DNA of 64,000 nucleotides from NCBI GenBank assembly GCA_030272585.1, contig BSYQ01000015.1:62001-126000 (forward strand), written 5' to 3'. Positions 1 to 10,346 of this stretch are shown here, piece after piece. The notes under the pieces are model-generated. The model saw only the letters and a program-made list of their open reading frames with translations, was not told where the DNA came from and did not search any database. Within the stretch, counting starts at the first letter, position 1. Each line of letters opens with the position of its first letter. Both the position numbers and the translations under genes were made by a program. Source of the stretch: Bryopsis sp. KO-2023. Lineage: Eukaryota > Chlorophyta > Ulvophyceae > Bryopsidales > Bryopsidaceae.

Positions 1-3000
1 ATCTGCAGACCTAACAAAGTCCCAATCAAGCTTCAAGGATTTCATCCAAAGGTGGCAGCAGTCCAAGATCCACAGGAGATCAATCTACTCTCAGCCAGTG
101 AAGCTAAGAGATGCCTGAAGAACAGAGATGGAGAAGCATACCTGGTGCTGGTCAGGAAAACACAGGATCCTCAAGCATCAGGAGAAATCAATGCAGCCAA
201 GCAGATCAGGAATCCTGGTGAATCAATGGAAGTCAAGGGTACAGAGGATGGTACAGATGCAAATTTCAAAAGCATGGTTGATGGACTGGATGATGAACTC
301 AAGGAGCTAAAGGATGTCCTGAATGATTATAAGGATGTCTTCCCAATGGATCTACCCAGTCATCTACCACCTCACAGACCATGGGACATGAAGATTCCTC
401 TGAAGGATGATGCAAAACCAATTTTTGGCCCATTATATAAGCAGAGCCCAAAAGAATTGGATGCCTTAAAGGAGCAGTTGGACTACTTACTGGAGAAAGG
501 GATGATAAGACCAAGCCACAGCAATTTTGGAGCACCTGTACTCTTTGTCCCCAAACCTGGAGGGGCATTGAGATTCTGTGTGGACTACAGAGCATTAAAC
601 AGGGCTACCAAGATCACCCAATTTCCCATCCCCAGGATGGATGAGATGTTGGACAGGCTGGGGCATGCAAAATATTTCAGTAAAGTGGATCTCAGGGCAG
701 GATTCTGGCAGTTGAGGATGGCTCCAGGGGAAGAAGGAAAAACAGCATTCAGGACCAAATATGGACAATATGAATTTTTAGTCATGCCAATGGGACTGAG
801 TGGATCTCCTGGACATTTTATGTCCATGATGAATGAGATCTTAGCTCCATTCATTGATAAATTTGTCCAAGTGTTTTTGGATGACATCCTGATTTATTCC
901 TCTACACCTGAAGAGCATGCCCAACACATGAAGCTAGTACTGGAGGCCCTCAGGAAGCATAAGCTATATGCAAAGCTGGTTAAATCTGCAGTGGGCAAGA
1001 AGGAAGTGGATTTTCTGGGAACATGGGTCACTCACCAAGGAGTTCAGCCTATGGCTGACAAGCTGGATGCCATCAAGCAGTGGCCTATACCATCAAATGT
1101 GCATGATGTCAGGAGCTTCCTGGGATTATGTTGTTTCTACAGAAGATTTGTGGCCAATTTCAGTGGTAAAGCTGCAGCATTGACCAACCTGACCAAGGGG
1201 AATCAACAATTCATCTGGGGTGAAGAAGAAAAACAAGCATTTGAGGATCTCAAGGATGCACTTTGCTCAGCACCTGTCCTGATACATCCAAGGGAGGATT
1301 GGCCTTGGATTGTGGCTACTGATGGCAGTCAATCAGGAGTGGGGGGAGTTCTAATGCAGGAAGGGCCAGATGGATTGCATCCTGTAGCATTTGAATCCCA
1401 CAAGCTGACAGATGCAGAATCAAGGTATCCTATACATGAGATTGAGCTGTTGGGGATTGTCCACTGCTTAAAAAAGTGGAGAGCATATTTGGAAGGCAGA
1501 GAGTTTGTTCTCAGAACAGACAACCAGTCATTGGTTTGGCTGGATTCTCAACAACATCTGAGCAGGAGACAAGCTAGATGGGTGGAGTTTTTGGCTCCAT
1601 TTCGATTCCAAACTGTTCACATCCCAGGGAAGGATAATGTGGTGGCTGATGCACTCTCAAGATGTCCACATCCAGTGGATCCAAGGGATTCTGGAAGTGG
1701 AGGGGGAGATTTGAAGGCATCTACACCAACTGGCACAACAAAAACTCTTGTACAGCATGATGGCAAGGTTCAGAGGTACCAAGGCTTGGGGGCCTGGGGG
1801 GAGAATCATCCACAGGATCTTGTGTTTGATGAACAACCAGGAGAGCCATTGGGTTCCAGATTGGTGAAGGTTACTGGATGCCAAACTGGAAAGCTGCCTG
1901 AGAGACTGAAAACAGATGTGATGCCAAGTGATGCAAGAGGAGGTACCAAATGGGGTACTGGAAAAGGATTGTCAAGATCTGATGAACAAATCAATGCACT
2001 GGAGAAGTCATCCATGGAACCTATGGCTCAAGGGAGTCCAAAGGAGGTTGCTGATGCTCAGATGAATGATGAACATTGCAAGGAAATCCTGAAGAGATTG
2101 GATTCTGACATCCAGACCCAAAGGGTGTTCAAGATGTCTACTGATGGAGTTCTACAGACTGTGGAAGGGAAGATTGTAGTGCCACAGAGTCTGAAAGCAA
2201 TGGTGATGAAGGAAGGGCATGACAGTTTGATTGGAGGACATAAGGGCAAGGAGAGGACCTTGTCTACACTGCAACAACACTTTTGGTGGAAGAAGATGTC
2301 TCAAGATGTGGCCCAGTATTGCAGGAGCTGTCCTGTATGCCAGAAAACTAAATCATCTACCCAAAAGATGGCTGGAGATCTTCAGCCTTTGCAAATCCCC
2401 AACAGGAGATGGAGTTCAGTGAGTCTGGATCTCATCACAGGACTACCAAGGACAGAGAGGGGGATGGATGCTATTGTGGTGTTTGTGGACAGGATGTCCA
2501 AGATGTCCCACTTCTGTGCAACCAAGGGAACCATTGGAGCTGTGGGAATGGCCAGGATGCTGTTTGATGAGGTTTGGAGGCATCATGGAATGCCTGAGGA
2601 TTTGGTATCTGACAGGGATGCCAGATTCACCTCTGAGTTGTGGAAGGAATTGATGAAGCTGGTAGGAACCACATTGAAGATGTCATCTGCCAGGCATCCA
2701 CAATCAGATGGCCAGACAGAAAGGCTCAACAGAATCCTGGAAGAGAGCCTCAGAGCTTATGTCAGCCATTCACAAACAGACTGGGATTTGAAATTGAGTG
2801 CAGCTGAATTTGTGTACAACCAAGGGAAACAATCCAGCACTGGGTATAGCCCATTCTATTTGAATTCTGGAGAAGAACCTTTGGTGCCTGCAGCCTTGTT
2901 GGGGAGGAAGAAGATTGAGACACCCATCAGAGGTGTGGATGAAATTTTGAATGATCTGAAGATGGATGTGGAGGTGGCCAAGACATGCATTGCCAGAGCT

Positions 3001-3540
3001 CAGAATAGACAAAAGCAGAATGCAGACAAGCATAGGAGAGAAGATGAGTTCAAGGTGAATGATGTGGTCCTTCTGAGTACAAAAGACTTGAAGCTGGCTG
3101 GGGATAGATGCAAGAAGTTGGGTCCAAAGTATGTGGGTCCATTCAAGATTCTGAAGAGAGTGGGCCAAGTGGCCTATGAATTGGAAGTCCCTCAACAGTG
3201 GAGTCTACATCCAGTGTTCCATATCTCAAAGCTGAGGAGATACATCCAGGATGAACAATATGGGGAAAGGGAACCCAACCCAGTTCCTCCTGAGATCATT
3301 GATGGAAACACAGAGTTCCATGTGGAGAGGATATTGGATCACAGAGAGATCAGAAGAGGCAGAGGCAGGGGGAGGACCTCAAGAGAGTTCCTCATCAGAT
3401 GGCAGGGGTATGATAGAGGCCATGACAGTTGGGAGCCTATCAGGAATCTGGAAAACTGCCCAGAAATTGCAGCAGCATATTTCCAGCAAAACAATCTGGA
3501 GGCATCAATCCAGGAAAGGAGGATTTGGAAATGGAGTTGA
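1..3540 (+). CDS. Ty3/gypsy chromovirus pol polyprotein, 5' truncated by the window
   Basis: The frame is open from base 1, so the start codon lies outside the window and GTG at 52 is not a credible start. Domains in order, numbered from base 52: a linker ending in a protease-type tail; reverse transcriptase with the FLDD form of the catalytic box (VFLDDILIYS, about residues 275-285); RNase H with an ATDGSQSG motif near 425; an integrase zinc module HxxxxxH..CxxC (GGHKGKER, CRSCPVC, about 725-765); integrase core with SDRDARF and a DGQTER glutamate (about 850-890); and a C-terminal chromodomain (RWQGYDRGHDSWEP, about 1115-1130). The last domain places it in the chromovirus branch of Metaviridae. 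A polypurine tract and LTR follow the stop codon. No internal stop or frameshift is visible, so this copy may be young. Gag and most of the protease are off-window. Confidence 0.95.
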   Translation: MCRPNKVPIKLQGFHPKVAAVQDPQEINLLSASEAKRCLKNRDGEAYLVLVRKTQDPQASGEINAAKQIRNPGESMEVKGTEDGTDANFKSMVDGLDDELKELKDVLNDYKDVFPMDLPSHLPPHRPWDMKIPLKDDAKPIFGPLYKQSPKELDALKEQLDYLLEKGMIRPSHSNFGAPVLFVPKPGGALRFCVDYRALNRATKITQFPIPRMDEMLDRLGHAKYFSKVDLRAGFWQLRMAPGEEGKTAFRTKYGQYEFLVMPMGLSGSPGHFMSMMNEILAPFIDKFVQVFLDDILIYSSTPEEHAQHMKLVLEALRKHKLYAKLVKSAVGKKEVDFLGTWVTHQGVQPMADKLDAIKQWPIPSNVHDVRSFLGLCCFYRRFVANFSGKAAALTNLTKGNQQFIWGEEEKQAFEDLKDALCSAPVLIHPREDWPWIVATDGSQSGVGGVLMQEGPDGLHPVAFESHKLTDAESRYPIHEIELLGIVHCLKKWRAYLEGREFVLRTDNQSLVWLDSQQHLSRRQARWVEFLAPFRFQTVHIPGKDNVVADALSRCPHPVDPRDSGSGGGDLKASTPTGTTKTLVQHDGKVQRYQGLGAWGENHPQDLVFDEQPGEPLGSRLVKVTGCQTGKLPERLKTDVMPSDARGGTKWGTGKGLSRSDEQINALEKSSMEPMAQGSPKEVADAQMNDEHCKEILKRLDSDIQTQRVFKMSTDGVLQTVEGKIVVPQSLKAMVMKEGHDSLIGGHKGKERTLSTLQQHFWWKKMSQDVAQYCRSCPVCQKTKSSTQKMAGDLQPLQIPNRRWSSVSLDLITGLPRTERGMDAIVVFVDRMSKMSHFCATKGTIGAVGMARMLFDEVWRHHGMPEDLVSDRDARFTSELWKELMKLVGTTLKMSSARHPQSDGQTERLNRILEESLRAYVSHSQTDWDLKLSAAEFVYNQGKQSSTGYSPFYLNSGEEPLVPAALLGRKKIETPIRGVDEILNDLKMDVEVAKTCIARAQNRQKQNADKHRREDEFKVNDVVLLSTKDLKLAGDRCKKLGPKYVGPFKILKRVGQVAYELEVPQQWSLHPVFHISKLRRYIQDEQYGEREPNPVPPEIIDGNTEFHVERILDHREIRRGRGRGRTSREFLIRWQGYDRGHDSWEPIRNLENCPEIAAAYFQQNNLEASIQERRIWKWS

Positions 3541-3629
3541 TTGAGATTGAAGTCTACAGTGAGTACAAATGAGAGATATCCCTGAAGAGACAAGGGAATG
3601 AGAAAAGAATTTTAGTCTATGACTGATGG

Positions 3630-3646
3630 GGGTTCAGGGGAGATGG
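3630..3646 (+). other. Polypurine tract preceding the 3' LTR
   Basis: A purine-rich run (GGGGTTCAGGGGAGATGG) directly abuts the TGTTAG start of the LTR. It sits where plus-strand priming occurs in LTR retroelements. The same tract precedes the second LTR copy at 5679. Confidence 0.7.
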
Positions 3647-3884
3647 TGTTAGTGCTGAGACCAGGTCAGCTATTTTCTTTTCTACTGTCTTTGGGATGGT
3701 CTTTCAGATGGGGTGTTCCTTTTTGCTTTCTGGAGAGTCTTTGGGGATTTTCTTTTGCTTTGAGGGGTGTTCTATTTCTTTGCTGGTTTTTCTATGTGCT
3801 TATGGTGACCTTAGGACTGGGGGTCCAGCTTCCCAAGGTCAGGGGGAGTCTTGTGACAGTTTTCTTAGTGGAAGTGGAAGTGTG

Positions 3885-3958
3885 GGCTTAGTGGGATTCG
3901 AACTCGTGATCTCCGGATCGCGAGTCTTACTTTTTCTGTCCGAACCACTCGGCTGAGT
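3885..3958 (-). other. tRNA-like segment A inside LTR copy 1
   Basis: On the minus strand the segment reads as an A-box-like AGCCGAGTGGTT followed, after about 45 nt, by a B-box GAGTTCGAATCC. That is the internal promoter layout of a tRNA or tRNA-derived SINE. The D arm (GCC/GGAC) is plausible but a 7-bp acceptor stem is not evident, so it is tRNA-like rather than a functional tRNA. The same unit is present in LTR copy 2 near 5916-5990. Confidence 0.5.
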
Positions 3959-4035
3959 GTTGGTTGCTGACGGTTAGTTGGGTGACTGACCGGACTAAGG
4001 GACAATTGTGTGACAATGTGTGAATGAGTGAGAAG

Positions 4036-4105
4036 TGGTTCCGGGGAGGATTCGAACCTCCGCCGCAACCGTAACTGTCTTTGACCGGTCCGCACTACAA
4101 GAGTA
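4036..4105 (-). other. tRNA-like segment B inside LTR copy 1
   Basis: The minus strand contains a perfect T arm (GGAGG TTCGAAT CCTCC) matching the B-box consensus. The equivalent in LTR copy 2 (about 6068-6140) also has an anticodon-like hairpin GGACT..AGTCC. A matching 5' acceptor strand was not found, so this is a tRNA-derived fragment. Confidence 0.45.
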
Positions 4106-5085
4106 GTGTGGTGGTGGACTCGGTGTTCTTTGTAAAGTTCCATTGTCTTATACCACTCCCGTGTCTTACAGTCAAAGAGATCACCATCACAAACGTGGAC
4201 CTTACAAAGGCGCATAACTTGGACCAAGTGAACGACTGGTTGAGCCGGATAGACGGGGCAGCGGAGACTATCTCAAAGCAGTTGGCGAAACCACCCCAGA
4301 GTTCCCTTGACGATGACGACAACGAAGAGGTCATAGCGGAAGAACCGACAGGTTCACAACCACCGCTGAGCGCGGAGGACGCACAAACAAAAGCACTCGT
4401 CAAAGCAGCAATGCTCAAAGCACTTGCGGAGAAAGAGAAAGCAGCCGCGGAGAAAAAGGCGGCCGCGGAAAAACAAAAAGCGGACGCGGAGAAAACACAC
4501 GCAGAGAAAAAGGCGGCTGCGGAAAAACAAAAGGCGGACGCGGAGAAAACACACGCGGACGCGGGAAAACAAAAGAAGGCGGACGCGGAGAAAAAGACAA
4601 CCGCCGAAACCAAGAAAGGGGAGCCGTCGACTCAGGCGGATGCGGAAAAAGCGGCGGAAGCGGAAAAAAAGAAGGGCGCGGAGAAAAGCACAAAACGGGG
4701 GATGAAGTGCTATTACCGCGCGGGAACGCAACATGGTGTTGGGGTAAAAACCAGTTGTGGGGCACACTACGTTTGCCCTACACACTGGCCCCATCATCAT
4801 GTAATGGATCGGGTCATCAATCGGTGGCTCGCGGATAAAAGTATCCGGCCGCTCGATATGACCGCGGAGCATCTTCGCCTCGGAAAACGTGCGGAGGATT
4901 TTCTTCCGCTCCCATCGCTTCCACCCCCGGATGCCACTGATCAGCTCACCTTACCATGTCAGGTGTGTCGGGTCAAATCCGCAGCCTTCCCTTCGAAAAC
5001 CGGTGTCAAGGAGCTTGGATCCCGGCTGACATACATCCTACGAACGATGTGGGATCTCGAGGGCTTGGACTCGGATTCCGCTTAA
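4081..5085 (+). CDS. Unrecognised ORF with Lys/Ala/Glu coiled-coil repeats and a Cys/His C-terminal part
   Basis: The 334-codon ORF starts inside LTR copy 1; the part after 4170 is unrelated to the LTR. An N-terminal stretch (VNDWLSRIDGAAETISKQL) is followed by tandem AEKKAAAEKQKADAEK-type repeats, likely a coiled coil, at about residues 115-205. The C-terminal third has spaced Cys and His residues (CYY, SCGAHYVC, HWPHHH, CQVC) that could bind zinc. Its position between two LTRs suggests a Gag-like or cargo protein of a non-autonomous LTR element, but I see no Gag signature such as a CCHC knuckle. The start is uncertain because the first in-frame ATG lies within the LTR and the LTR end (TTACAG) could also be a splice acceptor. 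Confidence 0.4.
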   Translation: MTGPHYKSSVVVDSVFFVKFHCLIPLPCLTVKEITITNVDLTKAHNLDQVNDWLSRIDGAAETISKQLAKPPQSSLDDDDNEEVIAEEPTGSQPPLSAEDAQTKALVKAAMLKALAEKEKAAAEKKAAAEKQKADAEKTHAEKKAAAEKQKADAEKTHADAGKQKKADAEKKTTAETKKGEPSTQADAEKAAEAEKKKGAEKSTKRGMKCYYRAGTQHGVGVKTSCGAHYVCPTHWPHHHVMDRVINRWLADKSIRPLDMTAEHLRLGKRAEDFLPLPSLPPPDATDQLTLPCQVCRVKSAAFPSKTGVKELGSRLTYILRTMWDLEGLDSDSA

Positions 5086-5432
5086 GCACGCGGAATTCAT
5101 CGACAGAGGGAGAGAGAGCGCGAGCTAGAGAGCCAGAGATTCAGAGCCGGACAGAGACAGTTTTTCCTTGGGGGTTTTCGTTATTTCTTTTCTTTTCTTT
5201 TCTTTTCTTTTTCTTTCCTTTTGGGTTCTTCTACGGGTGTGGACACCCTGGGGGGGGGGGGGGGGGGAGTAGTTGATACGTTGTCGCACCCATTTTGCAG
5301 TACGAGTGTGTAGTACGGGTTAGTACGGGTTCTAGGGGTTAAGTTCAGAGAGAACACCTTGTAAATTAATTCTCTGGTTTGTAGTGTGTGTGACCCCAGT
5401 CTCAACCTCAGCAACGACTTCACTAAAACCTA

Positions 5433-5678
5433 CAGGGGCCTAACATAGAGGCCATGATAGCTGGGAACCTATCAGGAATTTGGAGAACTGCCCAGGAATT
5501 GCAGCAGCATACTTTTAGCAAAACAATCTGGAGGCATCAGTCCAGGAGAAGAAGATTTGGAAATGGAGTTGATTGAGATTGATGCAACCAGTGAGTATAA
5601 ATGAGAGATATCCCTGAAGAGACAAGGGAATGAGAAAGGAATTTTAGTCTATGACTGATGGGGGTTCAGGGGAGATGG
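5433..5678 (+). pseudogene. 3' remnant of gypsy pol (chromodomain end) plus polypurine tract
   Basis: The sequence matches 3402-3646 with scattered substitutions: the GAGGCCATGA block, the GCAGCAGCATA block, the end of the ORF and the GGGGTTCAGGGG tract. Only the last part of the chromodomain-encoding region is kept, so it has no coding capacity. Confidence 0.8.
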
Positions 5679-6203
5679 TGTTAGTGCTGAGACCAGGTCA
5701 GCTATTTTCTTTTCTACTGTCTTTGGGATGGTCTTTCAGATGGGGTGTTCCTTTTTGCTTTTTGGAGTCTTTGGGGATTTTCTTTTGCTTTGAAGGGTTC
5801 TCTATTCTCTTGCTGGATTTTCTATGTGCTTATGGTGACCTTAGGACTGGGGGTCTAGCTTCCCAAGGTCAGGGGGAGTCTTGTGACAGTTTTTCTTTGT
5901 GGTAGTGGAAGTGTGGGAACAGTAGGGTTCGAACTCATGATCTCCGGATCGCGAGTCTTTCTATTTTCGTCCTAACCGCTCGGCTGAGTGGTAGTTGGTG
6001 ACGGTTAGTTGGGTGACTGACCGGATTAGGGGACAATTGTGTGAATGTGTGTGAAAGAGTGAGAAGTGGTTCCAAGGAGGATTCGAACCTCCGCCGTAAC
6101 CGTAACTGGACTTTGACCAGTCCGCACTACAAGAGTAGTGTGGTGGTGGACTCGGTGTCCTTATAAAAGTTCCTTTGTCTTTATAACACCCCGTGTCCTT
6201 ACA
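5679..6203 (+). repeat. LTR copy 2
   Basis: This 525-bp copy of the LTR at 3647-4170 begins TGTTAG after the same polypurine tract and ends CCTTACA. It carries the same two minus-strand tRNA-like segments near 5916-5990 and 6068-6140. Small differences between the copies mean they have diverged since duplication. Confidence 0.8.
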
Positions 6204-7022
6204 ATTCACCTTCTGCAATATCTTTCCTATTGTGTTTCCCCCATGTCCTTTACATCCCTCAAAGATTAGCTTGATTAAAAGAAGTGGGGACAAAGGGCAC
6301 GTACAAGGGCAAATTGGTTTCATCCTTATTTGTGGAATATCGTTGCTTCAATGGTAAAAAAGAAAGGAAATTTAAGGGTTGTCGTCAGGGAATTGAAACG
6401 GGCCCATTCTGATGGTCGTTTTTAAAGATTGTTGCACCAAAGCATTGGCACACATGTTACGCGTTACAACAAGCTTGGCACATCATTAAACATTGTTACG
6501 CTGAAATCACCGGCACATTGAAGTATATATATAAGTCGGTGCGTACGGTATGCTAAATATCAAAGTGTCCAGAAACTTGATTTTTGGCAAGAAAACGCGA
6601 AAAATGTAGTTAGCCACCATCCACAACTGGGAATAAATAGAACAAAATGCTCGAGGATGGTTTAGATTATGATGTGTTTGTGAGCGCGTGCACGCATGTG
6701 TATGAGTTCGATAGAACTGAGTGAACGTGTGCGTTAGGGTTATATGTTGTAAAGTGGATGAAGGTTCTGTTCATTCCACACAGAAAACATCAATGTGCTA
6801 CTCTTGCCCAGAATAAACTTGAAAGAAAACACTCTCAATGGCACCTTGGTCACTGGCATTTACAAATCAATAAATTTATTACAAGACTTGCACCATTCAC
6901 TTCGTGAAAAAAAACCCACAAGAGAGGAGATAAATATACGAAAGGGAGAAAATAAAAATCCCTGGCAGGCCCCATTGGACTTCAATTTCTATCACAAGTT
7001 TCTCTGTTTTTCTAATTTTCTT
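6204..7022. other. Intergenic, no gene seen
   Basis: The DNA is AT-rich with scattered short GGCACA repeats near 6445-6515 and no supported ORF. An AATAAA-like sequence near 6810 could serve transcripts from the left. Nothing else is recognised. Confidence 0.5.
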
Positions 7023-10000
7023 TCATTTGTTCAACTTCTTGAGGTTTGCTTTGGCTTTCTCTGCAAGGTCAAGCTTCGGCTCGACCCGGATGATTTTTCC
7101 ATTCCTCCTGTAATATTTCAAGCCCGACCAACTCACGGTTGGCTCCAAGAATGTGTAAAGGGCGCAAATGGGTAGCAGCCCATTCGTTACCAACATTCCC
7201 AGCCACACTTTGAAATAGTGTAAACCGTCCAATTGGATGCTCTCCACTTCCGTAAGGTTGGTCTCTTTTTTTTCCTGTTGGCTGTCAATCGCAGGCATCT
7301 CTTGGACGTACTGCAAAATCGTACCTGAAACAAGACAGACATGAAACGATGAGGGTAAAACTGTGCATGGCTACAGCAGTCAGTTTCACTACCACAACCC
7401 CAGATGCATATTATCGAAATCAAACCTTTCAGAAAACACGATAGAAAGACAAAAAGAGTGAGGATGGCATTTTTGCCTCCCAGCAAAAGCACTGTTGGTG
7501 GGTGTTCCGAATGCAACTCACTGGTAATGAAAACAAGGCCTCCGGTGGCAAATATCCATGTGACCAAGAAAGATATTGTCAAAAAAGTGCTGGCTGGGCA
7601 TCCAGACAGATCGAATGCCGAAGGCCAGTCGACGGATGCGTCTTCCCCACTGAAAACTCTCCGGTTCAACATCGAAAGCAGGTCAATTTGCCACAGCAAC
7701 ACCCTCCATATCCCTGGAATAAAACAGGGGCAGCAGCTCAACCAACTGCCAGAACAAACTCCAAAACTTTTGATTTTTGACAAAAAAGGGAAAACATATA
7801 ATATTTCACAAGACAGCCAAGAGCCATCAGACGACAGAAAATCTGAGCAAACAATATGAGGATAGATCTGGACAGCGCAGTGGGTTTTCATGTTGTTCTT
7901 TCGTCGTTTTGATGTGCAAATCTGGGTGCAGTATTTGACAGTTATTAAAAAGGGTACCTCCCAGCATTAGAGTGGTGAAAGCTATTGACGAGACCACGTG
8001 CACCGCCACCATTGTGTGGTTTATTCTCTTGTTTCGAATGGAGGCGTACGTGTCGCAAACGTACAGCTGTCTTCTTAGATAATTCCAATAGTTGTTCCAA
8101 GAGGGGGTGGACTCCAGTCTGTGTGGCAAACACCAAATTTAAAACAAATCAACAGAACGAAATGATGGCAGTAACTAAGAACAGACCTATTGGAGTCGTT
8201 GATAGGTTGATTATTGGGGGGTGTACCTCTGAGGGAAAACAGCTTCAGTGGGTACCGCAATGACCAGGCCATTCTCAGCACATTTCCCTGCCATGATTAA
8301 ATCGTCAGAATATCCACCTTCTCTCCAGCTTCCAATGATGTTGTACGGGTCGGCCTTCAACAGATCGGACCTCTTGAGCAACATGCAGCCTCCCCAGACA
8401 AACGATGTTCGGCTTGCCACAGAGAAAGGAATCATCAATGGCAAGTGGTAGGCCATTGTGCAGTACGTTAGCAAATTGGAGGACTGTAAGGGGATGTCAA
8501 AAGGATACCCTGAATCACAGTCAGGCAAATATTCAAACAAGAATGAACCAAGCCATTCTTTCTCAAGAAGTTTTGTCAACGTTTGAAAAACAGAAAGGGG
8601 TGATAGCAGATTGCTCGATGTAAAATATGAAAAACAGAACCATGTAACTGATGTGGAGAAATCTATCCCAGTGTGCCTGTTAAATGTGATACAAGGAGTG
8701 GAGGGTGCACGAATTCGGGTTTTCAAGTAATCTTTCGATAAGGTTTTTTCTGAAACGCTCTCCAACACGAGGTAAACCAACCCTTCTCTCTCCTCCAAAG
8801 GAAAAAAAGAACACAAGCAAAGAATAAATAAGATTACCTGTAACAAGAAAGACACTCTCATCGTTTTCGATTTCGTCGACCAAAATGGAGGCCGATCGAG
8901 AGTGCAAAGCAACATCATCGTCTAAAAATATAACATACTTGGAGGTGGAAGAAGTGGTAGAAAGGCCATGCAACATGCTGAACACCAACACAACAAATTT
9001 GAAGGCAGATGTTCAAAATTTGGACGAAGTGTGTTCCATTCAGCAACTCATTTGGATGCCACAATGATTTTGCCAGTTACAGACTGTGGATGAAACTAAT
9101 TTGTTTATATATGTCAAAAGCCCATTCTACAAATGAGCAAACCATGGGGGCTATCCAATCTGGGAGGAAAATTCATGTATGCATGGAAAAAAAAGGATAA
9201 GAGAAAATGGGAGGATTGTGTCCCCATCAAACACAATCAAATTGAATGTCCAACACAGAAACTCACTTGTGAATTTTTTGACTGGACGACTTTGCGGGGC
9301 CAGCAACCTCAATTCTTGATTTCACCTTGAAAGACATATGCGTGTTCAATTGAAAACTTGATCACCCCCTCCCAAAACAACAGTAAAATCGAATAAAAAT
9401 AATGACAACACAAGATATCATTTTTAAGTGAACGACAAAAATCAACTGCAAAAGCTCAGTTAACTCTGGGCCAAAGGGAAAAATGAAAAAAAAAAAAAAA
9501 GCAAAAAGTAAATCAAAAACAAAGCCACAGCTTGCCTAACAACGACAAGAACCCGACCTAAAAATGTTCAAAAGGTAGAAGAAAAGGCAAAGTGCTACAC
9601 CTACCTTAGGGAATTTCTGTATGACAGACGTGAGAGCGGCCAATGCCAGATCCTGCCAAGATTCTACGACGAAAATAAACTCCAAATTTCCTTCATAATT
9701 CAAGGCCAACTGAGTTTTCCAGTTTTCGACACTGTGCTGCCGAACCCCTTTCACAGGGAGCACGATGCTGACACCAGGCCTTTCCATATCTTTCTAAACA
9801 GCGCCAAAAAAAAAGGAATCAATATTTCGAAAGAAAAAGAGAAATCGTTCTAAACAAAGAGTTTCACAGCCACAGAACCCTTTCAGCATAATGTAGCACC
9901 TTCAAAACATGAGGTAATTTTTGAATTGGGTTTTTGGCGTTCAGCATTGGTGCCCTCGTTTTTCGTTTCAAACGTGGAATCGCCATGGCAACGTCTCAAC

Positions 10001-10346
10001 ATATTTGTTCAAACGCATTTCTTTTTTTTTTCCTTTTTTTCCATTTTCTTTGAAAGGCTGGTGTGAAGGGACTTTGGTTGGAACAGGGGCCATATGATTG
10101 GGCCCAATCATAAACCAATTGCCCCGTCCCAAAATTCTTATGCTGCAATGAACCAATTAGCACAGGCATCTATTCAGGTATCGGCAGAAGGGGCAGTGGG
10201 CACCTGAAGGAAATGTTAGTCACCTCATCAGGAGACAAGGCCAAGGTTTTGCTGTTGCTCTTGGCAGCCCTCAGTTGTTTCACTTTTTTGGTCGCACCGT
10301 ACGTCCACCCTGCCCCCAACAAAAACAGCACCAGGCATCCGAATAC
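7023..10346 (-). CDS. UGCG: Ceramide glucosyltransferase (GT21), first exon not placed
   Basis: The enzyme transfers glucose from UDP-glucose to ceramide at the Golgi/ER membrane. Eight phase-consistent exons, listed 3' to 5' of the gene: 7023-7324, 7522-7713, 7958-8118, 8227-8509, 8838-8977, 9267-9325, 9605-9793, 10224-10346, giving 482 residues. An N-terminal membrane segment (FGCLVLFLLGAGW) precedes the GT-A core. Family motifs are GVSIVLPVKG, QKIHN, the metal-binding FLDDDV (about residue 143), WGGCMLL, GGYSDD (about 238) and an NYLRRQ version of the Q/RxxRW region, as in plant-type enzymes. Three more hydrophobic segments lie in the C-terminal third, ending with the PTVSW..LKYYRR block. 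A short exon with the start codon must lie upstream of 10346 and I could not place it. The gene is divergent from lipoyl synthase. Confidence 0.92.

Larger units (their letters stand above)
3647..4170 (+). repeat. LTR copy 1 (TGTTAG...TTACA)
   Basis: This 524-bp repeat begins TGTTAG right after a polypurine tract and ends in CTTACA. It is repeated with scattered differences at 5679-6203, and the match stops at the same TTACA on the right in both copies, which sets the boundary. It is the 3' LTR of the pol-bearing element and probably also the 5' LTR of the next unit. Unusually, it contains two tRNA-like segments on the minus strand. Confidence 0.8.
3647..6203 (+). mobile_element. Short LTR unit: LTR - unknown ORF - deleted pol 3' end - LTR
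   Basis: Two LTR copies enclose a 1.5-kb interior. The interior holds the Lys-rich ORF (to 5085), a C/T tract and G-run (about 5190-5268), and a 245-bp remnant of the 3' end of pol followed by the polypurine tract. The simplest reading is a TR-GAG or LARD-like non-autonomous derivative that shares its left LTR with the autonomous element at 1-4170. The alternative is two separate truncated insertions. No target-site duplication can be tested because the left LTR is shared. Confidence 0.5.

Noticed and set aside
4354-4872. Long antisense and alternative-frame ORFs over the Lys-rich repeat
   Set aside because: They arise from the same purine-rich repeat read in other frames.
7187-7891. Single 234-codon minus-strand ORF over part of the glucosyltransferase
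   Set aside because: It reads through two introns; GT..AG sites and family motifs support exons 7522-7713 and 7023-7324 instead.
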